Below, one piece after another: positions 12,691 through 24,500 of a stretch of 64,000 nt of DNA. The stretch's first letter is position 1. The number at the start of each line of letters is the position of its first letter. Below the pieces are notes generated by a model. The model made no database searches, was not told where the DNA came from, and saw only the letters and a list, made by a program, of their open reading frames with translations. The translations under genes and the position numbers were made by a program. Where the stretch lies: positions 12,970,501 to 13,034,500 of the forward strand of contig AP031351.1 of NCBI GenBank assembly GCA_037833965.1, given 5' to 3'. The stretch is from Marchantia polymorpha subsp. ruderalis. Its lineage: Eukaryota; Streptophyta; Marchantiopsida; Marchantiales; Marchantiaceae.

Positions 12691-15100
12691 TGCAATTGAA
12701 GTCAATGGATCTTGACATGCTGTTGAGATTGAAATTGTCTAATTGGAAAGGTATCATCAATTGATTAATCTACTTCCTCATCATATGCTTGAAACATCAA
12801 GTCAGCATTAGCATGCTTCTTGCAAGGTTGATACTCAATAGTGTAATCAAAATCGGCGAGAATTAGCTTAAATCTAGTTATTCTTCCCTCAACATTAGCC
12901 TTGTTGATATTATATTTCAAAGTTTTGTGGTTAGTCACTATAGTATATCTTCTATCCAACAAATAATGTCAAAACTTATTAAGTGAGAAGATTATCGTTA
13001 AAACCTCACGATCTGTAACTAAATATTTTTTCTTCGCTCGTGCAATCTATTTACTAGTATGCACAATTGGATGATCATGCTTTTCATCATTAAATTAAAT
13101 AAAGGATGCATACTACAACAATATTAGATGCATTACTATGAAAAAAAAAGGATCAATTCCAATTGAGTTTTGTCAAAATTGAAGCCGTCATTAACGCTTG
13201 CTTGAGAATCTCAAAGGTCAAGTTTGCTTCTTCATCCTTGAAAATGAACTTGTTCTTCATCACTTCTTCATGTAGCTCGTCAATACATAAATTTTGTTGG
13301 AGAAGTACAAGATGAACCTTAGATAATACTCTACCATACCATATCAATACCTACGCCTCAACTTGATCAAAGTAGCCGTAAAAGATAACTCCATAATCCT
13401 TGTCATCTTCTCTAGATCCACCGCTATACTGGTTTTGGAGATTTGTACCAACAATAAATCTTACTCACATTCAAATATACATTTTTATGAATTGAATAAA
13501 GCTTTAGCTTTCTCCAAACGCTGGAGTATTTTGAACAAATGATCAATATGGTTATATTTTTTACTTACACAGGGAAGTTCTTAATGAAATCTCTCACAAA
13601 CTTTTCAATGAAAGATTAAAGCAATTTATTCATGAACATTTAAAAGGTGACTGAACCATTACATAAAACCAAATGACATCATTCTAATATGTGATAAAGA
13701 TAGTTTTATATTGATCTTCTAAAGCAATTTTAATATGATTATAGCCACTATAACCATCTTCAAAACTATGTCACTAATGGATTGTTATTTACTCTAGAAT
13801 CTCATCTTTAAATGTCAAAAGATAGTATTATTTTTGTGTGACAACATTCAACTTCTTATAATTTACACATACACGTTGTTTACCATTCTTTATTTTCATT
13901 ATCACAATAGGAGACATACATTCCAACTTTTCTACCTTGTAAATAAAGCTGGTTTCCCTCAACTTGTCAATCTCCTCATTCACTACCACAATTTTAGGAG
14001 GATTGATTCAGCGTAGTTTCAGATGAATAGGGCGAGCTTTCTTTTACAATTTTACTTTCAAATGTCACGGCTTCAAATCTTTGTAACAAAAGTCAAAGAC
14101 ATGAATAAATATATCTAAAAATCTGAACGTCTCCTTCATAATTACATTTGGATCAAACTTAAGGGTCGATAGTCTTTAACACATCTTCTCCTCCCTCATC
14201 TCCACTTTATGACGATCGTTTTTCACCCTTGGTCTGGAAAGCAACTCCATGGCAGCAACAACTTAAATTTGTACGTCATTGTCAGAAGAATCATATGATG
14301 ATGTTTTTTGATCAGAAGTTGACATGTCAATGTTAACTTTTGAAAACTTATCACTTTCATTGCTATCAGATTTTCAATATTCGTCAATCTATCTATCTGA
14401 TTTGTTAGTGAAATATTCCTACTCTTGTAAAAAAAAACCTTCACACAATGATTCTTTGGAACTATAAGTAGGTAATACTTATGTCATCGATATTTGATCC
14501 TTACCGTCCAACCAAGGACGTCCCAATAGCAAATCGTAACTAGCTTTCTTCAGTACTTGGAAAGAAAGCAAAGTTTGAACTCTCGTCACACTTACCACAA
14601 CTTTGTCAGTCACACCTAATGGTCTTACCTTCCGTTTGTTGGTCATATCAAAAATTATACTAGAAGGTTTGAAAAGTTGCATCACCAAGTTCAACAACAA
14701 TCTTTCATACATTGCATTAAAAGCATAACCACAATTTATCAACACGTCTAGTACAACATGTCCATCAATCATTACTTTGATCTTTGAAGCATGTGTACAT
14801 ACTTCAAGAGCAACTGCATCCAGCACATCAACTTCCACATTTGTCATGTGAACATTCACCTTATGATCTCTGCCTTTTGATACTTATGGAATCAAAGTCT
14901 CCTCTCGACTCCTTCGGTATGGTTGAATTCAAAGCAATTAGCTGGCCAAAGATATTGGATTTCTAACTTTCTACATACTCCACCAGGTCATACTTAGCTT
15001 ATGAGAACAAAATGAAAAAATTGTCAATTCCCAACTTCTTTCTTGGTACTTGTGGTCGGCTTACTCCACTTGATTGTATACCATGACTCGGCATGTTCTT
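12690..15100 (-). pseudogene. Ty3/gypsy retroelement remnant: gag/protease/reverse transcriptase/RNase H
   Basis: Reading from high to low coordinates on the minus strand, four domains appear in the normal order. A gag-pro linker lies near 15000-14890. A retropepsin-like domain at 14860-14479 ends in LLGRPWLD. The reverse transcriptase core follows at about 13910-13150, with SPIVIMKIKNGKQR, VNYKKLN and DGYSGYNHIKIALED, and a C-terminal part at 13347-13153. RNase H is at 12975-12765, with VTNHKTLKY, EGRITRFK and DFDYTIEYQP. The catalytic Asp of the protease is replaced: the D-[ST]-G region reads INCG. Many stops and frameshifts break the frame, so the element is dead. No integrase follows RNase H at lower coordinates. 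I could not define LTRs. Confidence 0.85.
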
Positions 15101-16760
15101 CATGGAGATGGATTACTCCACAAATCTTGCACGGTTTTTCTCATGAGCAAGAATATCTACTTTGAACTTTGAGCATACTCTTTTCTTGAAAGTGCATTGA
15201 TGAGGGAACACATGATACAAAGTGTGTAAAAGATGACATGATGCAAAGTTTTGAACATGATTATTCCACGGCATATTGTCACGGCCCTCAAACATGAGCA
15301 CCATAGATGTCAAATTTTTTTGCAACCTCAATATAATGCTCCCTGCAGACACATCTGAGATAGTACGAGTAGTTTCTTGGAAGTATACAAAATCATGAGG
15401 AGCAAGTATTCTAATGTTGGGTCTTTAGCTTTCTCCACAATGATTGAATATATGAGTTTATCACAATGCTGAACAATGGCCAAGTTCTAAAATGTCATGG
15501 ACATAACACTGTGGAATGGTTTTGACCTCTAAGAACGCATTTGAATCTAAACACATGGATCATCATTAATCCACTAAGCTTTCTCAAAATTGCGGCAAGT
15601 AACTCATGCTCTTTACCAAATAGCAACATATACGCTAAAGAGTAGGCCAAGAAGGCTTGCTTACTAAACCAATAATCCATGATCAACGAGGATAGTTGCA
15701 AATTCCAATCACTTACCATAAACCATATTTGCGTAATGTGCTCTTCATTGTCTTCACAATTATTTTAGCCATATCGTCTAATTTTGGATGATCCCGCGAT
15801 TTGATGCAATGATAAATCAATCATTTATTGAGTATATCTTGAAAAACAACAAAAAATTCTATACCTTAATCAGTCAACATATCCAGTGGAGCATCAAATT
15901 GGCTAAGTGTGCTATCTAAAAAAGCATAAACTACATCCTTACTATACTTATCTGGTTATGGTAGTAGCTCAAAGCACTTGGAAAAATGCTCCATCATAAT
16001 AAGCCCATAATTGATAATGAATGTAGTTATAATGTGAAAACTTTGAATGACGCTCTTATCTGGTCATACACCATGCACTTTGCTATAAATTGTTTAACTT
16101 CAATTTGCATTTGTGGTCCAATTAGGACTTCGCTATGGTATGATTCTTTTCATTGTTTCTGAAGTCATGTTTTTTTTAAGTTTTCTTTTGGGCTTTTTTT
16201 CATTCTTCTTTGGCACCTACGATTGAGATCGGAGCTATTTGGCCTCCAAAAGGTATTTCTGTTTTAGATCCTTGGAAAATTCCTTTTCTAAATACCCTTA
16301 TACTCCTTTAATCTGGAGTTGCCATAACTTGGGCTCATCATGCTATACACCATCAATATTGTCCTTAGAGTAAGCTATGTGTATGCTTCAATCTAAAATG
16401 TTCCAATTCCTCGTGAGCATGCCAAATCAATCTGATTCTTTTTAAAGTATATGAAACATACTCGCTCGTGCTTTCACAAGCTTAGCGTATATGATACTTT
16501 CCACTTGAATCTCATTGCTCTTTGGAGAATCTGATCAGGCTCATTGTCATCAGTTGTGACTTCCAAAATACCACAATGCAAAAACTTCACAATAGTTTAA
16601 TCATTGTAGATGTCTAAGCCTTCAATCAAGTATTCAATAGACTATGTATCTACGTCATCTGACTTTGTACTTATAGATTGAGACGATATCTTGTCACAAC
16701 AGCACATGCAGTTAGTCTTGGCTTAAATTTGAAATAAATCAACTCCATACTCTTCTATTA
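15100..16760 (-). pseudogene. Ty3/gypsy retroelement remnant: RNase H-integrase linker, integrase and integrase C-terminus
   Basis: On the minus strand from about 16690 down, the linker to integrase is visible (EYLIEGLDIYND, QILQRAMRFKWKV). The end of the integrase zinc-binding part follows (FIAKCMVYDQIRASF, near 16100), then the core: MMEHFSKCFELLP, FDAPLDMLTD, a stop, GIEFF, and KSRDHPKLDDMAKIIVKT. The core Asp of the LTD motif is kept, but the third acidic residue position reads Lys (DDMAK), and stops interrupt the frame at several places. After it come FSKQAFLAYSLAYMLLFGKE (15720-15495) and the family's C-terminal tail (AGSIILRLQKN, FEGRDNMPWNNHVQN; 15352-15113). There is no intact ORF. 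It is the same orientation as, and directly upstream of, the protease-RT remnant. Confidence 0.85.
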
Positions 16761-17317
16761 AAATGAAAAGTTATGTAGCTGCGTGCCAACCAAGTACCAC
16801 CTCATCGTACTCATGTTTTCTTGCACAAGTAAAATCTTGCTGATTTTTACGGAGGGGGTGAAAAATTTAGTAATTATATGCAAATTCATATTGTAGTCAA
16901 AGCAGCGACTGTAGGAGTGGAACTACCAAAAGAAGGTGAGGATGCTAATTCATGTGGAATGGTTGGAAAAATCTCCAGCCTCGCTCCTCTTGATACTGCA
17001 TAACAACCAATGTTGAAGTCTTTTCTTCTAGAAGCATTTATCCTTGAAACTTGGGAGCTTGATATAAGATATAAGCTCACATGTGTATAGAGAAGATTAG
17101 AAAGATAATTTTTACTAAGTTACAGCAATTGTTTGCATTTAGGATGGAAAATATGAAGGTTGAAGGAACTAGATATTAGGATTGAATTAGAAGTTGATGC
17201 ATCAAATTTTTGGCAATCCTATAGATAATGAAATGCGGAGTGGACATTGATCAAAGCTAGATGCCAAGATCTTCTTGGAGTAAGGCTTGTGGAGAATCAG
17301 ATGATGAATATGCTTTT

Positions 17318-17471
17318 ACTATTGTACTGCCAGACAAGAATGATGTGCATGGCAAATAGTCTGAAAGACGGATGTGTGGAGACTATCACCCTATCGACAA
17401 GCATACCGGGTCAATTTGATATATCACGCTCACTTCAAAGAAAATTTTTGAGGATAAAAAATTGTCTACAT
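17318..17471 (+). pseudogene. Ty3/gypsy reverse transcriptase fragment
   Basis: A single reading frame on the plus strand gives VLPDKNDVHGK, a stop (17357-17359), SERRMCGDYHPIDKHTGSI, another stop (17417-17419), then YITLTSKKIFED. This matches the N-terminal part of a gypsy-type RT (the ERRMCGDYRP region). It is a short, decayed fragment in the opposite orientation to the two neighbouring remnants, so it derives from another insertion or an inversion. Confidence 0.75.
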
Positions 17472-18229
17472 TGGTACCATGAATGTAGCAAATGAGTTAA
17501 TGACATCAAAATGCATCATTAGAGATTCAAAGAAATCAATACTAGTACAAAGAGATCTTTTATGAATATTTTCATTGGCAATTCAAATTTGATGGTAGAT
17601 TTTACTCACATCAACTTGATGAAGTATTTCATCAACATCAATACTAATTTCATTGCAAAATAATATCACAAATTTATTCTGTTGTTCAAGGATTAATTAA
17701 AATTCTCACATTGTGTATTTTCATCATCCCATATGTGAAAATAGTTTAGATTTTTTTTTCTACTTCCTTGAGCTTTCAGCCTTTGTCTTTTTTCAAAACA
17801 CACATTTTCTTTATTTTGTGGAGCAAGTAAGGCCATAAGTCAAGTTTATTATTGATTTTTTTCTGATCTTTGTCTTATAAATCTATATTTGATATAATAG
17901 ACAAATTCAGCAATCATCATTCATATGAAATTATATTTGTGATCATCTTCAAAGATAATTTCAAGTGTTACAATCTTGAAAGATGCTTTCTACAAGATCT
18001 CTACTTGTTTTTTAAAATATTTATCATCACATGAATTAGTCAACAATTGAGATATCAAATGCAAAAGGAGCTCAGACTAAGATATATGTTTTCACTTCTG
18101 TGTTTCATTGACATCTAAATCATGTCCTTGAACATACTTGTATAAAACAACTATGGTATTGGCTAGATAAATGCAAGTGATTTGAATGATGTATTGTGAA
18201 AGTCTTCTCAATGCTCACTAAAACTTATA

Positions 18230-18283
<54 letters not shown>

Positions 18284-18800
18284 TACGTATATATCTTGGT
18301 TTTTTATTAGCCATATGCATGTCTCAAAGAACCTTTGACTTCAAGTGTTATATAGTATTTCTAAATGTTAACTTGGAAATAATTGCATGATAATTTTCTT
18401 GGGGCAAGCTATGTCTTCACATTCTTAAGGTTGCAAGTAGTTGATTGTCATAGGAAGCAATGTCAAGGATTTGATTGTCATATTTGAATTAGTTATATAT
18501 AATTTGTAATAGACTCATATCCAGTGTTTGCAATGCCTGGATAAACTATTGATTGATGTGATTGCTTTTTATTTAGCTTAGCGTTTTCTGCATGACTATT
18601 CATGTCATTTAAGAACACAACCAATTGCTAGTGCATAGATAATCCAATTTGAGGAGTTTTCTAGTTTTATTCAGAAGAGAATAGGACGGACAAATACTGA
18701 ATTTACATCCCCAGTGTATTCAACGACTTTTTCCAAATACGAGTTCAACAACCTACAATTGACCCACTTGTGCATTATTAGAATAGCGATTTTGGAGAAT
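17472..18800. other. AT-rich block, no gene seen
   Basis: This AT-rich stretch follows the RT fragment and contains no recognisable domain. It holds one long dinucleotide microsatellite, listed separately. Confidence 0.5.
18231..18276. repeat. Compound (TC)n(TA)n microsatellite
   Basis: A run of about 11 TC units passes directly into about 12 TA units. It should be length-polymorphic. There is no gene nearby. Confidence 0.95.
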
Positions 18801-21510
18801 CTTACGACGCTCTCATCCCATGTACTCTCTGATTAATTGTAAATGGCACAGTACTAGGAAAGTGAGACTGGACAAGAGTCTCGCTTAGGTCTGGGAGTAC
18901 TAACTACGTCAAGTGCTTCCTGTCAAGACCTGACCTGGCAATTCGGGGCAGGAGGCAGATGCATTTCTTGTATCGCCCTCCTTTTGTCGGCATCAAAGAC
19001 AGAAGAACACAAACACGGACAGCTACGCCACGCTAGGACGGTAGAAATTCGCACTGCTAGTCCTTACACCGGTGATGATGTGACATTGCAGTAGGATACG
19101 CTAATAATGAAGGGTGTCCTAGATGTGGTCGGTCAGGACCGCCGTAGTTCAGAAAAACGGATCTCGAGTTCGCAACCGCCGGCCGGCTCTGCCAACGCAA
19201 TCATCTACGGCGTTCCCTCCAGTGCCCATCATGGGCACAACACAACACGTTAAACTACCTCGAACGCCGCGGGATGCGTTTGGGCTCTGATTGTGGCCTA
19301 GTAGCCCCAGAGTGGCAGACAAGGCCGACGCTGACCGCGGTGCACTTCCTGACCGCGCACTCAAGTTTTCCAGGCGGCACGGCCTGCACAGGAGTCAGTT
19401 GCGCCGTACGTGGCAACTCACGTCACCGCTACTCCTCTACGACGCGTACATGACGGCTTAGTGTACTTCGTACGTTCAGTTGCTAGCAAAGCATCCGTCC
19501 ACGAATCTCGACGGCGTACGCTCTTCTCTTCGCGTCTTTGCTTGGACTTCTTGCTAACTCCGTCTGTGAGATGTGGTCGACGAAGGGTAGGTGTATTCTC
19601 CTGGCAAGTACGACAGGATGGTGTGTAGAAAGACTTCATTCCCACCTCGATCTTTCCATCCTACGGAAGGAGGATGATGATTCCATCCGTCTCAGTCGTC
19701 GTAGAGTAGGAGTGTAAGAAATTGTCTGCATCAGTTGGTGCAGTAGAGTAAAGTGGTTCGCAGTCGCACGGGAACATGTTGTACAACCAGTCAGCTGAAG
19801 TTAGTGAGAGTCTGGATGGCGAAAGGAATACGATGCATTGTACCAGACTGCCCAATGTCCCGTGTCCGAGCTCATATCTCGTCGAGGTCTGGAGGGACGA
19901 CACAGGAAGGAGACTTGCGGGTGAGACGGGCCTTCGCCATCTTGAAATGCGAGTTTCTCTTTCAACAAGTAAGACCACCGGGAATTCAGAAGAGGACGGC
20001 AACTAAGATCGCCATGTGAGGAGGGCGATGCTGCCTACATCATGTAAAGCACAGATGAGAGATAGTCAATTAACCACACGAAGTTTCAGCGGCAGATCAC
20101 ACGACAGACAGCAAGCATCTACAAGTGTTGCGTACATGGATCTCCTCAAGTGGTTATTGATCTTTGGTGAATCCAGAACAACGTTGGTGGTCGTGACGAA
20201 TAGTCACATCTCATATTTTACAACGACATTACTCGTATGAGCTTTCGGTGAATATGCCTTCAGGATCGTAAATTGTAAATGCAGGATGACGTTCAACGTT
20301 CTGAGCACCTAGATTTCCAACCTGCAGTTACGGCCTATCGAATGTTGTGTTTGTATTATAACAAGACAGTGCTCGCTTAGTTGGTGAGATATTGAAGGTG
20401 GTTGAGAGACAAAGCCGTTCTTTCTGGAGAAAAGCTGATAGAGCCGATTCTGATCAGCTTCTGTCCAGAGAGGAGGGATGCAAGCACGCTAATCCCTCTC
20501 CCATCACTCTCTACTGCCAACTTTCTTGACTGATATGAAACACGTTATGTATAAAGTCCAACATCGTCCCTACTTCGTGAAACTATCTTCTCTACGGCTA
20601 TAGAGGGTCTCAAGGGTAAAGGCTTGTGCAGACAACACTGCTTTTATCAAAACAGTCAGCTGCTAGCATAGCACTCAGGTTGGAAACATCCTCATCAAAG
20701 TCTCAAAATCGTTGACTCGTTGCTCTCTGTCTGACTACTATCACACGGCACCACCTTCACTCGAGTTGTGTCATGAAAAAAATCCATCAAGCTCTAAATC
20801 TAGGTGTGGTTCTGCAAATCCATCAAGCTCTTAGTCTAGTTGTGGTTCTGCTGTGAAGTGGTAGTTCTTGCACAAGGTACAAGCCTGAGGAGAAATCTGA
20901 CCCTTCTTTGGCGTCTGAGCCGTTGGATTTTGATCTGTCAAAAGTAGATGACCACATCAATAGTCAGTCCGAGAGCAGAGACTGCACAATGACTTGATTC
21001 CTCTTGATCTACAAAACAAGGATCTGAGATGCATAAAAGGAGCTATCTAACGTCTTAGACAAGACTACAAGACAGCGGACTGACTTATCACGAATAGCTC
21101 TCTTCCAACCGAAAAATGCCGGAAAGAAAAAGACCTACTGATCAAACCAAGCGTGAAAAGGTGCACACCTTCTCTTCATCAACTTTCTGTACTCTCCAAC
21201 ACAGCAGACGTGATTCCGTTGGAGAAGACTTAACACGAGGTTCCACCCTCCTTGACGTCGAGGAGGGGAAACATGACGAAATTGCAGAGCAAATTATAAA
21301 TCTTTTGACCTCCGGCGGGTGACTGAAAAGAATTGGACAGCGTCGACGAGTCAATGGCCACAAACGCACGTCCGAGAATGTTTTACGCGTATAGAACGCA
21401 GCAAAATAAAGCAGGTCAACATACTTAAATCTCTGCAGCATACAGGGTAAACGAATGGAGCTGGCGATAACAACATTCGCATGACAGGGACTTATAGCGG
21501 CCAAGGACGC
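18800..21510. other. Intermediate-GC region, no gene recognised
   Basis: GC content rises compared with the preceding block. Several ORFs of 60-113 aa exist on both strands, but none shows a domain, a codon pattern or splice sites that make a gene model. The right end may include the 3' UTR of the minus-strand STICHEL-like gene, whose stop codon is at 21511-21513. Confidence 0.45.
20781..20852. repeat. Two-copy tandem repeat, 36-bp unit
   Basis: The unit beginning aatccatcaagctct is present twice, at 20781 and 20817, with only a few substitutions between copies. No function is apparent. Confidence 0.85.
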
Positions 21511-24500
21511 TTACTTATTTTGTGTCTCTTGTTGTTCGAAGCTGGCAGAGTTTCCGCTATTGACGTCCCGGAACTTTACACTCTTCTTTCGGGAAGAGCC
21601 ACAAACGATATCAGTTTGAAGATCGTGGTTAGGAGTGTCCACACTGTCATCAAACTGATGGATGGCTGTTTTTAAGGGGACCTTGCCAGAAGTTGTCCTA
21701 TTAACAAACCCAGGGGCATATCTTGAACGTTGATTCTCGGGGTGGAGGTGAAAGTCGTGTGGAGGACCTGTGATTCTCTTGCCATCTCGATACCAAACCC
21801 CATCTGCTCTTTCCTCTTCGTGACGACTACCCGCCCTTGCCCATTTAGAGGAACCGACAACAGGGAGTATTTCCGGTTTGAAACCTTTGCTGTCTCCCAT
21901 AACCGCATTGTATAGTGAATTCGAGATTTCAACAGAATCTGAAGAACGCTGGTTTCTTGAGCTTCTGTTCCTTCGTCTATATGGTCGTCCCTCGGGTGTG
22001 GAGTTTTTACTTTTCGATTTCTCCCTTTGCCAGGTCTCGAACATTTGGGCTTGATCCTCATAGCTAGTGAAGTTCAACTGGGGTCTCCCTCCGTCTTGTT
22101 CACCCGGCATGCAGGCCAGCGTTATCTGCAGTTCTACCGGACAACCCAGGGCCATCTGGAAAGCATTGCAGATTCTGGAACGGGAACGCTCGGCACGTGC
22201 TTTGTGCTCAGGATGTCGGAACTCTAAGTGGGCTACTGCAAAAGCTGCGCATCATCAAAACGCAAGACAGGTATTAGCTTCGCAGAAAGACTCCAGGGAC
22301 AAATACATTAATTCTTTTGATTGTCTCGGAGGATCGTCGTCAAGCAGCAGGTTTGTCGAGTACTGGGCTTCTCAGCAGACCATGATGGCTACGAAAATAG
22401 CCACCTTCCCTGCAGATAGTTAGCCGTGGCATTGAGAGCTCTCTGAAGGAGTCTCGTGTTAGTTAAGGCAGCTGACTGAATAACATTATTAGTTGATCCA
22501 GTCAATCAAGTTTAGAGGGCAGGTGAGTTATATAACCAACCTTCTGCCAGGAGAAGAGAGAGCAGTTTCCCTTGGCCTTGAAGCAGCTGTCTCAGCACGT
22601 TGGAGCGACTTCCCTGCAGCACTCTCTGCCACACCTCTTCTAGTTTTCGTTGACTCATGACAGTGTAGTCCTTCTGAGTGAGATCATCAATGCTGCCTGG
22701 CAACAAAGGTTCATCGGACCTGGCGTTACTTGGCCTCCCTGACCTCCTGTCTACAGGACTAGTACTCACACCGGTAATTAGCGGCGACTCTGAAGGATGG
22801 ACCTTGGCTTCGATATAACTGGGCATGGCACCACTTCTCTTCCGTGTATCGTTGAAAGAAGCTCCGTCTCTACTATTGTTGTCAGGATTGTAATGGATTT
22901 GTTCCTCACTCGTCCATGGCTGCACGGATTCTCCGACTGTCTCCTTCTCGCTTGTATCGTTCAGTTGTGCAACCGGACTTGCCAACACACTCGTCTCGAC
23001 AGAAGATGGTTGATAAGATCTGTCCGGTGCAAATTGCAGAAGAGCGGCAGTTAGCCACGTAGGCTGATCACTGGAGGTTCTCAATTGCTTCTCGGCTTCA
23101 GAAAGGATTCTCAAAGCTTGCCTCAACCTTACTGCCTCCTCTTTTTTACCTGCACGTGATCACATGAAAAACTTGCCAGATCAGTCACTCGAACACTCTT
23201 GAACATGAGTTCTATAGAACTCATAGTTCATGAGTTCTCCTTTCAAGTCCATAAATCGATTGCTGGAAGTATTGCATCGACCGAACAGAGCTCATCGGCA
23301 ACCTACCACATCGTCTAAAGAAAAAGCCGCGCATTTGCTTGTCGCGGGGAATAATGAAGCTTCCAGCTAAAATGTCGGTGATAAGAGTGGCTAGCTGAGA
23401 TACTAAAGCCAAAGGCTCAACACCCCCGTCCAAAAGATCTCGCATGCAGCGCACGGTACTAACTGCGTCTGCCGACAGCGCCAAGTCTAGGAGATCGATT
23501 AACTTGTCATCTGATACCAACCCGACCTGGAAGAAAGAATTCCAGAACAAACAGGTCACAGTCCAGGTCAGTCAGGATGAATGCGCTACTTACTTTCCGA
23601 CATTTCCAACAAAGCTCAGATTTGAGACAGGACAGCAAGATCGGCACAATACAACAGATTTGTTCCATGGATTTTGAAGGCAATCATTGCCCACAGATAC
23701 ATGGCCACCAAGAGACACGTGCGGATCTCACGATGGGCTCATTAAAATAAGAAAGGTCGTGTACACTGTCTGTTTGAGAAGAAAAACGGAGTCATCACTC
23801 ATACCATCTCCTGTACCATGGCCGGGGTAACTTGCTTTCCCAGTAAACTCAGCTGGTCCAGTGTCGTTTCAGCATCTCTGAGGGAGCCGTGAGCCTGGGC
23901 CGCTACCAAAGCTAAGGCCGCGTCGTCCACCTCCAGACCCTCCATTCGAACCAGAATTTGGAGCCTATTTACAATGTCCGCCTCCTTGATTTTGCTGAAG
24001 AGGAACTTTTGACAGCGGGACATGGCATTTCGAGGAATTTTGTCGGGGTCAGTTGTGATAAGAATGAATACAACATGCCACGGAGGTTCCTCCAAAGCCT
24101 TGAGAAAGGCATTCCACGCTTCTGGTGTGAGCAGGTGACATCCATCGATGATAAAAACTTTACACCGTGAAGTTGATGGAGTCGCAAGCATGCTGCCCAT
24201 CAGGGCCTTGACGCTCTCAATACCGTTATTGCTCGCGGCATCAATTTCCCTAATGTCCGGCGAAGGGTGCGTGCACTCTTTGCAATATCCGCATGGACGA
24301 TTCATGTGGGCTACGTCCGAAACACAGTTTAGCGCATGGGCGAAGATTCTGGCGGCCGATGTTTTCCCTGTTCCACGAGGTCCTTGGAAGAGGTATACCG
24401 GTGCGATTTTGCCTTTAAGTATGGCCGTGCTCAGTGATTTGACCACCATGCTCTGACCGACCAGTCCGCTGAATGATCTGGGTCGGTATTTTTGGTTCAA

